33,002 bases of DNA from Bacteroidetes bacterium SB0662_bin_6 (lineage in GTDB: Bacteria > Bacteroidota > Rhodothermia > Rhodothermales > VXPQ01): NCBI GenBank assembly GCA_009839485.1, contig VXPQ01000028.1, positions 1-33,002 of the forward strand. The letters are read 5' to 3'. The position numbers and the translations under genes were made by a program. Below, piece by piece: positions 1-7,726 of the stretch (position 1 is its first letter; the number at the start of each line of letters is the position of its first letter). The notes beneath the pieces are model-generated. The model made no database searches. It had not been told where the DNA came from and was given only the letters and a program-made list of their open reading frames with translations.

Positions 1-51
1 AATGAGCGACGAGCAACGAAGAGTGACGCCGTGACCGGCGGAACCCGAAGG

Positions 52-150
52 GCGGTGCCTCTTTTCCCGCCATGCGGCGTTGCCGCTCGCTTATGTGGCT
101 GGGCCACATTGCGCTCGCGGCGCCTGGCCTGGCAGGAAAATAGGCACCGC
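52..150. repeat. Long imperfect palindrome (about 99 bp) next to a dispersed repeat
   Basis: The left arm (about 52-99) and right arm (about 103-150) are reverse complements with few mismatches, around a 3-base loop at 100-102. Outer arms share GCGGTGCCT and TTTTCC; inner arms share ATGTGGC/GCCACAT. The structure starts 8 bases beyond repeat-family-A copy 1 and lies downstream of the BamA-like gene. No T-tract follows it in the minus direction, so it is not a classical intrinsic terminator. It looks like a palindromic or MITE-like unit, but its outer end may lie beyond the window. No gene is visible in 1-179. Confidence 0.7.
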
Positions 151-158
151 AGAGCGCA

Positions 159-181
159 GCTGCATAGTGGTAACAGGCCCT
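159..181 (-). repeat. Dispersed 23-bp repeat family A, copy 1
   Basis: Read on the minus strand this matches AGGGCCTGTTRAYACTATGC followed by AGC, with one mismatch (ACC for AAC). The same string occurs at 8697-8719, 15797-15819 and 27462-27484. This copy overlaps the stop codon of the BamA-like gene (180-182) and reads away from that gene. The sharp right-hand edge of the conservation suggests an insertion-sequence end or another mobile unit. Confidence 0.7.
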
Positions 182-2771
182 AAAAAGCGTGCCCCAGGCC
201 GAAATGCCACCGGCGTTCTCCAAGGCCGTCGGGGAATGCTCCGAAATCGGGACGACGAGGATCGTAGACCTTTACGGCCAGATCGACGCGCCCGATGAGA
301 TACTTCCAGTCCAGACGGAAGCCTACCCCGGATCCGACGCCTATCTGGCGATAGAAGGAATCGAATCGGAAGCGCCCATCCAGTTTCCCGGATACATCCT
401 CTCCGAAGCCGGGGTTGCGAGAGCCGAACCATACGTTGCCGGCATCCACAAAGAATGCGCCGATCCAGTCCGAGCCGAGAAAATGGAAAAGAATTCCCCG
501 CATCTCCACGCCTGCTTCCAGTTTGATATCCCCTCCGAGAATGTTCGTCCCTTCCCCGGCATCCTGGACAGACTGGAATTGGGCGCCGCCAGGACCCAAC
601 TCCCGCCAGTCCCAGCCCCGCACGCTTGTGCCGCCGCCGGTATAGAATCGCTGACCGAACGGCACCAGCCCCGTAGTACTGCCCAGAGGATGCGCAATGC
701 CGCCGATGAATTTGAGCGCAACGACGGAAGAAGGGTTCACCGCGTGATACAAGCGGAAATCGCTGGCGAAACGCACATAGCGCCGGTACAAAAGCTGATC
801 GGACGGCCCCTCGGAGGCAAAGAAGGAAAGACCGGGAAGATAGCCTTCCACGTTACCGGGAGAATAGGCAAAACGGTCCAGTAGATAAGGCACGGTATTG
901 CCCAGTTCCGCCGACGCCTCGATACTATATCCCCGGTCGCGCCGGAGCGGATTCACATTGGTCGAACGCAGCGCATACCGGATCGCCGTATTGATTTGCG
1001 GCACCGTGTAATCCTCAAGAATCCGGGCCCGCTGGACCGGGTCTGAAACCGGATCGAGCAGGTCGTTCAGAATCTCGTCCTGAAAATTCCGCAGCGTGTC
1101 GGGATTGCTCAGGCTCACGTCCACCACGTCCAGCAAAGAAGTCAAGGTCTCCGTATGACGCAACTCCAGGCGGTACCGGGCATTGCCGCGTGCGCGGATG
1201 ATGAGACCGAAATCGTCGCGCCGGGCCGTGAGCAGGCTGAGCGTCAGGCGTGTGCGGACATCGTACAGGGGGAGCGAAGCGTCGATCCCGCGAAACGGAC
1301 GCATGAGATACGGCATCGTGAGCGACGTCGCGATCTCCGCCTGCCTCGCGGTTAAGGTGCTTAAATCGTCGAAAGCGGTCGATATGGAGCCGGATGTCCG
1401 TACGCGAAACGCCTCGCCCCGTCCCAGCAGATTGGCGTTCTCGTACGTTAGGGCAACACCCGTGGCCAATTCCTTGTCCGCGTTGTTGAACGGATCCACC
1501 CGCTGAAACACGGACGGCTCGAAACCGATCTGATGCCGGTCGCGAGTACGAAGATCGACACGATGCGACAAGGTTGGAACGGCGCCTGTGAATTGACCGG
1601 TCGATGGTTGAGGAAAAATGTCCGTAAACAAAAACACGCCGGTGCCTTCAAGGCGACGCCGGGTAGCAAGCACCTTTTCCTGCGAGTACCAATCCCCCGG
1701 CGTAAATCGAAGCGTACGAACAAGCAAACCCGGCGATAATTTCTTTTCGTTCCGGAACCGGAAAGACGCCGTACCGCCGGCTACGGAATCCGAGGAGGCC
1801 TCCAGCGAAAGGGTTTCGGACCGCTCCGCAATCTCCGGCTCGGGCCCCGCTATCTCGAAGGAGACATCCCCGAAGCGATAACGCGGGCCCGTCCCGATTT
1901 CGAGGCGCAGATCAAAACTGTCCGGGACTGCCTCAAAAAACACCGCGCGAATGGAATCGCGGGTAACGGCAGGATATCCTTCGTCCCGCAGAAAGGTAAG
2001 GATCCGCCGCACTTCGCTATGCAGCATCGTTTCCGAGTACCGCTGCCGGCGTGCACGAAGATACAGAGGACGATCCTGATCGACGGGTTCGACACGCAAT
2101 ACGGCATCCTGCACCAGCCGCGCATGTTGGTCAGGCGTCAGGTGATCGACCCCGTCGTACCACACATTCCGGATATAGGTGGGCAGTCCGGGCGTCACTT
2201 GAAAAATGACGCCAGCCTTGCCTGCCGCGACCGTATCTATCCGGACGGCTACCTCCGCTTCGAAGAATCCCTCCTGGCGATACAAAAGACGCAGGCGATC
2301 CAGATCCGCCTGGAGAACATCCATGTCGAGCGCGGCGGGAGGCTCGCCGCCGGCCATCAGCGAATTGCTCAACCGTTCACCGAGTATTCCGGAGTTCCCA
2401 AGGCGGTACATCCACAGCCACCAGGTCGCTCCCGGAATTTTGGCAAACCTGCGATTCGGCTTCGTGCGGACCCTGCGGGCCAACGCCGTCTCGCCAAAAA
2501 ATTCGTTGCCTTCAAAGGCAACACGGCGTACGATGAGGGTGTCGGTATCCGCCTCTCCGGGCCTGGCGCCGAAAGAAGTATTCCTCTCTGCGTCCTGAGC
2601 TTCTGCCGTACCGGCAATCGTCAGAACGACAGCAAACCAGACCACCCGAAGAAGAACACGATGTAAACGCCCGCAAGGCGACGGGTCATTCTTCCTCGAA
2701 GTAAAAGTCGTCGTCAGCCGTGGGGTAATCCGGCCAAACCTCCTCAATGCTTTCGTACGGCTCGCCATCAT
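180..2771 (-). CDS. BamA/TamA-family outer-membrane beta-barrel protein with POTRA domains
   Basis: The product is likely an Omp85-superfamily barrel that inserts or translocates outer-membrane proteins. In the longest frame (863 aa) a hydrophobic stretch at about 43-57, ending in an AEAQ-like signal cleavage site, precedes POTRA-like segments (VRRVAFEGNEFFGE near 81; a second after YRFGDVSFEI). The C-terminal half is a D15-type barrel with QRFYTGGGTSVRGW, and it ends in Phe as outer-membrane barrels usually do. It could be a TamA/TamL-like relative rather than the essential BamA. The start is uncertain. The ATG at 2771 overlaps the upstream DUF2795 gene by 86 bases. A GTG at 2645 starts right at the hydrophobic segment but lacks the usual positive charge. 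An ATG at 2689 has an ideal ATGA overlap with the DUF2795 stop but is in another frame. Confidence 0.85.
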   Translation of the reverse strand: MMASRTKALRRFGRITPRLTTTFTSRKNDPSPCGRLHRVLLRVVWFAVVLTIAGTAEAQDAERNTSFGARPGEADTDTLIVRRVAFEGNEFFGETALARRVRTKPNRRFAKIPGATWWLWMYRLGNSGILGERLSNSLMAGGEPPAALDMDVLQADLDRLRLLYRQEGFFEAEVAVRIDTVAAGKAGVIFQVTPGLPTYIRNVWYDGVDHLTPDQHARLVQDAVLRVEPVDQDRPLYLRARRQRYSETMLHSEVRRILTFLRDEGYPAVTRDSIRAVFFEAVPDSFDLRLEIGTGPRYRFGDVSFEIAGPEPEIAERSETLSLEASSDSVAGGTASFRFRNEKKLSPGLLVRTLRFTPGDWYSQEKVLATRRRLEGTGVFLFTDIFPQPSTGQFTGAVPTLSHRVDLRTRDRHQIGFEPSVFQRVDPFNNADKELATGVALTYENANLLGRGEAFRVRTSGSISTAFDDLSTLTARQAEIATSLTMPYLMRPFRGIDASLPLYDVRTRLTLSLLTARRDDFGLIIRARGNARYRLELRHTETLTSLLDVVDVSLSNPDTLRNFQDEILNDLLDPVSDPVQRARILEDYTVPQINTAIRYALRSTNVNPLRRDRGYSIEASAELGNTVPYLLDRFAYSPGNVEGYLPGLSFFASEGPSDQLLYRRYVRFASDFRLYHAVNPSSVVALKFIGGIAHPLGSTTGLVPFGQRFYTGGGTSVRGWDWRELGPGGAQFQSVQDAGEGTNILGGDIKLEAGVEMRGILFHFLGSDWIGAFFVDAGNVWFGSRNPGFGEDVSGKLDGRFRFDSFYRQIGVGSGVGFRLDWKYLIGRVDLAVKVYDPRRPDFGAFPDGLGERRWHFGLGHAF

Positions 2772-2904
2772 CCTCCATCTCTTCGAGATTTTCTATAACC
2801 TCACGCGGAGCTCCCGTACGCTCTGCATAGTCGATGAGTTCGCCTTTCGTTGCAGGCCAGGGCGCATCTTCAAGGTAAGATGCCAATTCGAGACTCCAGT
2901 ACAT
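2686..2904 (-). CDS. DUF2795 family small acidic protein
   Basis: This is a protein of about 72 aa starting MYWSLELASYLEDAPWPA, followed by a helical segment (ELIDYAERTGAP, EVIENL) and a strongly acidic tail ending DDDFYFEEE. The layout and length fit DUF2795-type proteins, whose function is unknown. I chose the ATG at 2904 because family members typically begin at MYW; an in-frame ATG at 2934 would add ten unremarkable residues. It has its own promoter candidate at 2981-3009. Its stop overlaps an ATG (ATGA) that would couple it to the downstream barrel gene, although that ATG is out of frame with the barrel. Confidence 0.8.
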   Translation of the reverse strand: MYWSLELASYLEDAPWPATKGELIDYAERTGAPREVIENLEEMEDDGEPYESIEEVWPDYPTADDDFYFEEE

Positions 2905-2980
2905 CGGGTGAGAACTTGTTGAGAGGGCCGACAAGGCAACCGGTGCGCATCAGGCGGCCGATCTTGCGCATTGTGCAGGC

Positions 2981-3009
2981 ACTATAATTTTCCGAAAGGA
3001 TAAAAGCAA
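2981..3009 (-). promoter_or_regulatory. Sigma70-like promoter for the DUF2795 gene
   Basis: On the minus strand TTGCTT (3009-3004) and TATAGT (2986-2981) are separated by 17 bases. They sit in an AT-rich stretch of an otherwise GC-rich sequence, about 75 bases upstream of the chosen start at 2904. This is a match by eye only. Confidence 0.5.
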
Positions 3010-3114
3010 GTAAATAAATGTGTGACTCTGAAAGATATACAGAAAATATACCAATTATTGCCATCTGTCAGCCGCAAAACGGCTCCCTAACAGACTATGC
3101 GACGTCCTCCGCGC

Positions 3115-4092
3115 TCAATAATCAAGGGATCGGGTCTCCCGCTCCGAATCCCGCTTCAATTTTTCGTACTCCGCCGGCGTCATGGATGGGGACATGAAGG
3201 AAATCGGATTTCGGGCTATTCCTCTGGCGTCCCGCACCTCAAAATGTACGTGGGGGGCCACTGAATGCCCTGAGTTGCCGCTGAGACCAATGCGTTGGCC
3301 ACGCTCGATTTCACGTCCGCGCCGGATGGTATCGTCGATCTCCGAAAGGTGCGCATACAACGTCTCGGTTTCCGATGCAGGATGCGAAATAATCACGTGG
3401 TAGCCATAACTGGTACTGTATCCTCTTTTGAGGATCCGACCGGCAGCGGAAGCAACCACCGGGGTGCCCCGTGGTACGGAAATATCGATCCCGTAATGCA
3501 TTTTGCGGCCTCCGAAAATCGGATGCTCCCTCATGCCGAATCCGGACACGACCCGGCCGGAAGCCGGAAGGATCGCCGGCATCTGATCGTTCCGATCCAT
3601 TTGCTCGTTCGCAAGCGTCATCAAATCGCGCAGACTGGCGCCCTGGAGATTGATGCGGCCTTCGATCTGGTCAAGCCTTTGCGCCGTCTCCTTGAGCAAC
3701 GTACCCGTTGGGGACTCCAACCGGTCGAACTCTTCATACGGATCGGAACCACCCACGCCCAGGCGCCGGACATCTTCGGAAATCGGCTCCACGCCGAGAA
3801 GTACGCGATGCAACTCACGGTCCGACTCCTCGAGTCTTTCCAATTGACGCGCGTACATATCCACCCGATCACCGAATTGCTCAATCCCTTCCTCAAGCAC
3901 CGCCTTTTCGGTCTTCAGGGCTACTTCCTGAGGGGTCTCGTCGACCGTGTCAATGATTAATGACAAGAGAAAGGCAATCGGAAGCGCCAGCACCGCCACC
4001 CACAATAGCTGCCTGCCACTGTACAGCCCGCCCCATTTATCCTCCACATACCGGCAAGATCGGGGGTCGTAATAGTAGCGTTTTTTCGACAT
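3115..4092 (-). CDS. Membrane-anchored M23 family metallopeptidase
   Basis: This is a LytM/M23 endopeptidase (about 325 aa), expected to cut or regulate cutting of peptidoglycan cross-bridges in the periplasm. A short cytoplasmic head (MSKKRYYYDPRSCRYVEDKW) precedes one membrane helix at about 28-48. A coiled-coil-like region (55-170) follows, then the catalytic domain. Zn ligands are visible as HxxxD (H199, D203) and HVH (H281, H283), so the enzyme looks active rather than a degenerate EnvC/NlpD-type activator. I chose the ATG at 4092, not the one at 4146, because the YYYDP-type head is typical of Bacteroidota M23 proteins. A promoter and a palindrome lie upstream (4210-4265), so it is probably transcribed separately from hprK. 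Confidence 0.9.
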   Translation of the reverse strand: MSKKRYYYDPRSCRYVEDKWGGLYSGRQLLWVAVLALPIAFLLSLIIDTVDETPQEVALKTEKAVLEEGIEQFGDRVDMYARQLERLEESDRELHRVLLGVEPISEDVRRLGVGGSDPYEEFDRLESPTGTLLKETAQRLDQIEGRINLQGASLRDLMTLANEQMDRNDQMPAILPASGRVVSGFGMREHPIFGGRKMHYGIDISVPRGTPVVASAAGRILKRGYSTSYGYHVIISHPASETETLYAHLSEIDDTIRRGREIERGQRIGLSGNSGHSVAPHVHFEVRDARGIARNPISFMSPSMTPAEYEKLKRDSERETRSLDY

Positions 4093-4209
4093 ACAAATGC
4101 GTGATTGCGTGAGCGTACATTTGGTTTGCGGTGGCATTATGCCCAACCCTCAGGTATCGGGCCGGGAATAACGTAATGTCTCCGCACGGACGACGAATCC
4201 TGAGACGGA

Positions 4210-4225
4210 GGCTAAAAATTTAGCC
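4210..4225. promoter_or_regulatory. Palindrome GGCTAAA-AA-TTTAGCC, candidate operator
   Basis: A perfect 7-bp inverted repeat with a 2-base spacer. It lies about 12-27 bases downstream of the -10 element of the M23 promoter, near the expected transcription start. That position would suit a repressor-binding site. No T-tract follows, so a terminator is unlikely. Confidence 0.4.
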
Positions 4226-4236
4226 CATGTTAATAT

Positions 4237-4265
4237 AAGATAGGAATATCCCGCCTGATTGTCAA
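4237..4265 (-). promoter_or_regulatory. Strong sigma70-like promoter for the M23 peptidase gene
   Basis: On the minus strand a perfect TTGACA (4265-4260) is followed after exactly 17 bases by TATCTT (4242-4237), in an AT-rich patch. The distance to the chosen start at 4092 leaves a leader of about 140 bases. This supports separate transcription of the M23 gene from hprK, which ends at 4296. Confidence 0.6.
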
Positions 4266-4295
4266 ACGAGCCAACCGGACAGGAAAGCGAATCGG

Positions 4296-5312
4296 TTACT
4301 CGTAATCATGCTGGAAATACTCGATCATCCGGGCAGGCATATCGGATCCCCTGGTGCGAATACGGTCGGCAAGACGCTTGGCAAACACCTCGGCGGGGTC
4401 GTAGCCAGCGCTGCGAAGCAGATGATTCATGGCAATCACTTCGCAGATCACCGTGATGTTTTTGCCGGGGGTGACCGGAATCTTCACCATGGGAAGTTCG
4501 ACATCCAGCACGCTGAAGGTGTCACTCACCATGCCCAGACGCGTGTATTCCTCTTCGGTATCCCACAATTCCATATGCACCACAATCTCGACCCGCTTGC
4601 GAAAACGAATAGCCCGTATGCCGAACATGGCGCGAATATCCACCAGTCCAAGCCCCCGCACTTCCATAAAATGCTGGGCAAGATCCGTGCCGGCGCCCAT
4701 CAGGACCTGCTCTTCCTTGCGCGTGACAATCACCACGTCATCGGCCACCAGCCGATGCCCTCGCTCAACCAGGTCCAACGCCACCTCGCTCTTGCCGATG
4801 CCGGATTTGCCGACCAGGAGCAAACCTATACCGTATACGGCCACCAGGGAGCCATGAATCGTTTGCTGCAACGCAAACTGGTCATTCAGAAAATCCCGTG
4901 AAATCGCCATGAAGTCGATGGACTGCAAGGGCGTCCGGAAAACAGGCACGCCCTGCCGCGTCGCCATATCCACCATCTCTTTGTCGAGCTCATTGTTTAC
5001 GGTGAGCACAATGCAGGGCACGGGAAAGGAAACCAGGGTTTCGAATGCCTTGCGCCGGGCAGCAACCGGCTGATGTTGCAGAAACCGGTTTTCCGTGTTG
5101 CCCAGAATCTGCACACGCTGATGGGTAAACAGATCGGTATACCCGGCCAGCACCAACCCCGGACGGTGCAAATCGACCTCGGTCACCAATCGGTCCTCAC
5201 CGGAAACATCGTTCACGGATTCAATATCGATCCCCGCCGCCGTCCGCAGATGTTCCACCATGAAAGCCACGGTGATAGATTCTTTCTTGAAGGCTTTCGA
5301 CGTATCGGACAT
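4296..5312 (-). CDS. hprK: HPr kinase/phosphorylase
   Basis: The family phosphorylates and dephosphorylates a regulatory serine on HPr-type phosphocarrier proteins in the cytoplasm. The 338-aa product has the usual two-part layout: an N-terminal domain (1-140) and a C-terminal kinase domain. The P-loop is GKSGIGKS (168-175), then VADD (189-192), and the family signature EVRGLGLVDIRAMFG is at 217-231. No HPr, EI or ptsN gene is adjacent, so the partner lies elsewhere. In Gram-negatives lacking sugar PTS permeases this enzyme usually has a regulatory role; that is an inference here. A family-B repeat sits 24 bases before its start. Confidence 0.95.
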   Translation of the reverse strand: MSDTSKAFKKESITVAFMVEHLRTAAGIDIESVNDVSGEDRLVTEVDLHRPGLVLAGYTDLFTHQRVQILGNTENRFLQHQPVAARRKAFETLVSFPVPCIVLTVNNELDKEMVDMATRQGVPVFRTPLQSIDFMAISRDFLNDQFALQQTIHGSLVAVYGIGLLLVGKSGIGKSEVALDLVERGHRLVADDVVIVTRKEEQVLMGAGTDLAQHFMEVRGLGLVDIRAMFGIRAIRFRKRVEIVVHMELWDTEEEYTRLGMVSDTFSVLDVELPMVKIPVTPGKNITVICEVIAMNHLLRSAGYDPAEVFAKRLADRIRTRGSDMPARMIEYFQHDYE

Positions 5313-5335
5313 AGCATCGGGCCTGATTCAATAAA

Positions 5336-5358
5336 GGATACGCTGATTAAAACCGCTT
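5336..5358 (-). repeat. Dispersed repeat family B, copy 1 (moxR-hprK junction)
   Basis: On the minus strand it reads AAGCGGTTTTAATCAGCGTA then TCC, close to the copy at 11493-11515. It sits between the moxR stop and the hprK start, in the direction of transcription. The AAGCGG plus TTTT part can pair with CCGCTT upstream (5390-5385), so it may form a weak terminator-like hairpin after moxR. Confidence 0.55.
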
Positions 5359-5390
5359 GGAGAGGAGGGGCATGCAGGTACGCAAAGCGG

Positions 5391-6395
5391 CTACGGCACT
5401 TCCACGGTTTCAAGGATCTGCCGCACCAGATCGTCGCTCGTCATCTCTTCCGCCTCGGCCTCGTAGGATACCGCAATGCGGTGCCGCATTACGTCCGGGG
5501 CCAGCATACGAACGTCTTCCGGCGTCACATAGGCCCGGCTTTCCAGAAAAGCATGGGCGCGCGCCGCAAGGTTCAGGTGAATGGTCGCGCGGGGGGAAGC
5601 GCCGAATTCGATCAGCGGAGCGATATCCGACAAGCGGTACTCCGCCGGACGCCTTGACGCCATCACAAGATCGACCATGTACTTTTCAACCCGCTCGTCC
5701 ATGTAGAGTTCGTTCAGCACGGCGCGCGCCGACAGGATATCCTCCGGTCCAACCACTTCCCTGACCTCCTCTTTCTTGCCGGTTCGGGCCATGCGGCGCA
5801 TGATTTCCAACTCCTCGTCACGGGTCGGGTATTCCACGCGAATTTTCAGCATAAACCGATCCACCTGCGCTTCGGGAAGAGGATAGGTGCCTTCCTGCTC
5901 GATCGGATTCTGAGTGGCCAGCACCAGAAAAGGCTCTCCGAGCGGAAAAGTCGTCTCGCCGATCGTCACCTGCCGCTCCTGCATACTTTCGAGGAGAGCG
6001 CTTTGGACCTTGGCCGGGGACCGGTTAATCTCGTCAGCCAGAATCACGTTCGCAAAGATTGGACCCTTTTTGATGGAAAAAGACCCTTCCTTCTGATTGT
6101 AAACGAGCGTGCCCAGCAGATCGGCGGGAAGCAAATCCGGCGTGAACTGGATACGCTGGAATTTTGTCCCGATTGCACGGGCAAGAGAACTGACCGTGAG
6201 GGTCTTGGCAAGGCCCGGTACGCCTTCGAGCAGCACATGTCCATCACCGAGCAGCCCGATCAGCAAGCGCTCGATCATGTGACGCTGCCCCACAACGACC
6301 CGGCCCACCTCGTTCAATAACTGGTCCACGAACGCACTTTCCTTGCGGATGCGGTCGCTGACCCGGGCCATATCAAAGTTTGCTACGATTTCCAC
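5391..6395 (-). CDS. MoxR-family AAA+ ATPase
   Basis: The 334-aa product is a MoxR-type AAA+ chaperone ATPase. Walker A is GVPGLAKT (58-65), Walker B is VILADEIN (117-124) and sensor 1 is ATQNP (160-164). The motif QEGTYPLPEAQVDRF (167-181) is a MoxR hallmark, and a lid domain fills the C-terminus. Members usually act with a VWA-domain (metal-binding) protein and DUF58 proteins encoded next door in maturation of a partner protein. Here neither neighbour is a VWA or DUF58 gene, so the partner cannot be read from context. An ATG at 6371 is an alternative start. Confidence 0.93.
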   Translation of the reverse strand: MEIVANFDMARVSDRIRKESAFVDQLLNEVGRVVVGQRHMIERLLIGLLGDGHVLLEGVPGLAKTLTVSSLARAIGTKFQRIQFTPDLLPADLLGTLVYNQKEGSFSIKKGPIFANVILADEINRSPAKVQSALLESMQERQVTIGETTFPLGEPFLVLATQNPIEQEGTYPLPEAQVDRFMLKIRVEYPTRDEELEIMRRMARTGKKEEVREVVGPEDILSARAVLNELYMDERVEKYMVDLVMASRRPAEYRLSDIAPLIEFGASPRATIHLNLAARAHAFLESRAYVTPEDVRMLAPDVMRHRIAVSYEAEAEEMTSDDLVRQILETVEVP

Positions 6396-6471
6396 GTGAC
6401 AGAAAAAAACGGATTACTTGGAACAGGTATGAAGAAAGGGGTCGGAAACGCGGTGCAGAAAACGCAAGTGG

Positions 6472-7710
6472 TCACAGGAGCATGACGTGCATGTCCATGT
6501 CGAATTTCTCTTTGAGTTGTGCCTGCACGCGGTCCAGACAATGGGGAACGACAAAAGGCTGTCCCGCCATCACCACCGCACGCCCCCGGTTCATGGGAAA
6601 CGCTCCGTACATGCCGTCAAGGGTCATGGCGTCCACTTCGTCGACCGCGTTATCCGACACATCCGTGGTGCCCCCCCAGTCCTTGCGCGTCGAGGCGTCG
6701 GCCATGAGAAGAAGCGCTCCAAAAAGCTGCCAGTCTTTACGTTGTACCGCCCCTACCAGTTTCGGCACACGCTGGTTCTCCTTCACCAACCAGCGCAGAG
6801 CAGGCCGCAACCGGATGGGGATCGCGTCGGTCGCCGTCAGTAAATCGCGGTGCTCCAGTTCTCGTAGCGACGTTACTGCATTGAATCCCTTCCTGCGCAG
6901 AATGACCGCCGCCTCGGACGCCATTTTTCTTTTCCTTGCAACGGCTCCGGCTTCGAAGAAGGTACGATCTCCTGTCTCTACCAGCCCGAACGCAAGCGCA
7001 TCCTCCGGAGCGGCTTCGAGCAGCATACATTCGAGCGTAGCGGCATCCACGAAGGAATACTGCTCGGGCCGCCCTTGCTCGGCAGCCACGAGAAACGCGG
7101 GGCTGAAATAGCGGCCCAGGCCCGCTTCAACCGCTTCGTGGACCTGTTCGCATATCCGACGATCCTCCCGGACAGGTGAAAAGATTTCCCCACATGCACG
7201 CGCCGCGGCCATGCCGAGGGCGGCCACGTAGGCATCCGCACACGAAAAGGGCACCGCATTCGCCACAGCTACATCGGCTCGCGCATCTTCGGGCGCCAGG
7301 CGGCGGAGTGTCTCGAAAACAATACGAACAGGCGGGGGGACCGTATCCGGAAGCGGATGATCCGGGCCGTATGTCCATGTTCTGTCGTCGCCTCCAAATG
7401 CAAGACGGGACGCTTCGCCCGACGAGGCGCGCATCGCCACCGCCGTACCGGACGGGATGGAAAAAAACAGGGCGAACCCGTCGAAGTAATGCGTATGTTC
7501 AGCAAGCAAACCTATGCCCCCGTGCGCAAAACCGGTCCCGGAAACTGCTCCTTCCACCCCCTCAAAACGCTCCTCAAGGGTTCTACGCGCACGTTCCATG
7601 AGGCTTGACGGGGCTTCGAAAGAGCGCTCGGGGACGCCTTGCGGCGCCTTCGTCAGGGAGGCCAGGCGAGAAACCGCCCCGGCGCGATCACGAATCGAAT
7701 CTGACGACAT
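6472..7710 (-). CDS. Galactokinase-like GHMP-fold protein, probably catalytically inactive
   Basis: The closest recognisable fold is galactokinase, but the active site is eroded. The signature region (62-79) reads AHGGIGLLAEHTHYFDGF, where active enzymes have GRVNLIGEHTDY. The catalytic Arg and the neighbouring Asn are both Gly, and the sugar-binding Asp is His. The glycine/serine-rich phosphate loop is reduced to VPFSCADAYVAAL. The catalytic Asp motif (G-I-M-D-Q) is absent from the matching stretch FSPAFLVAAEQ. The frame is intact over 412 aa, so it looks like a maintained pseudokinase or a repurposed protein, not a decayed gene. I chose the ATG at 7710, just after the fmt stop at 7727; the ATG at 7758 would overlap fmt. 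Substrate unknown. Confidence 0.65.
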   Translation of the reverse strand: MSSDSIRDRAGAVSRLASLTKAPQGVPERSFEAPSSLMERARRTLEERFEGVEGAVSGTGFAHGGIGLLAEHTHYFDGFALFFSIPSGTAVAMRASSGEASRLAFGGDDRTWTYGPDHPLPDTVPPPVRIVFETLRRLAPEDARADVAVANAVPFSCADAYVAALGMAAARACGEIFSPVREDRRICEQVHEAVEAGLGRYFSPAFLVAAEQGRPEQYSFVDAATLECMLLEAAPEDALAFGLVETGDRTFFEAGAVARKRKMASEAAVILRRKGFNAVTSLRELEHRDLLTATDAIPIRLRPALRWLVKENQRVPKLVGAVQRKDWQLFGALLLMADASTRKDWGGTTDVSDNAVDEVDAMTLDGMYGAFPMNRGRAVVMAGQPFVVPHCLDRVQAQLKEKFDMDMHVMLL

Positions 7711-7726
7711 AATGGGCCTTCCCGCA

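Noticed and set aside
2870-3064. 64-codon minus-strand frame upstream of the DUF2795 protein
   Set aside because: It runs through the promoter-like AT-rich region and overlaps the DUF2795 start. Its hydrophobic start is a by-product of AT-rich sequence.
3084-3106. Possible fifth copy of repeat family A (TAACAGACTATGC)
   Set aside because: Only a 12-13 base partial match with an internal extra base, and the GGGCCTGTT half is not recognisable. Too weak to count.
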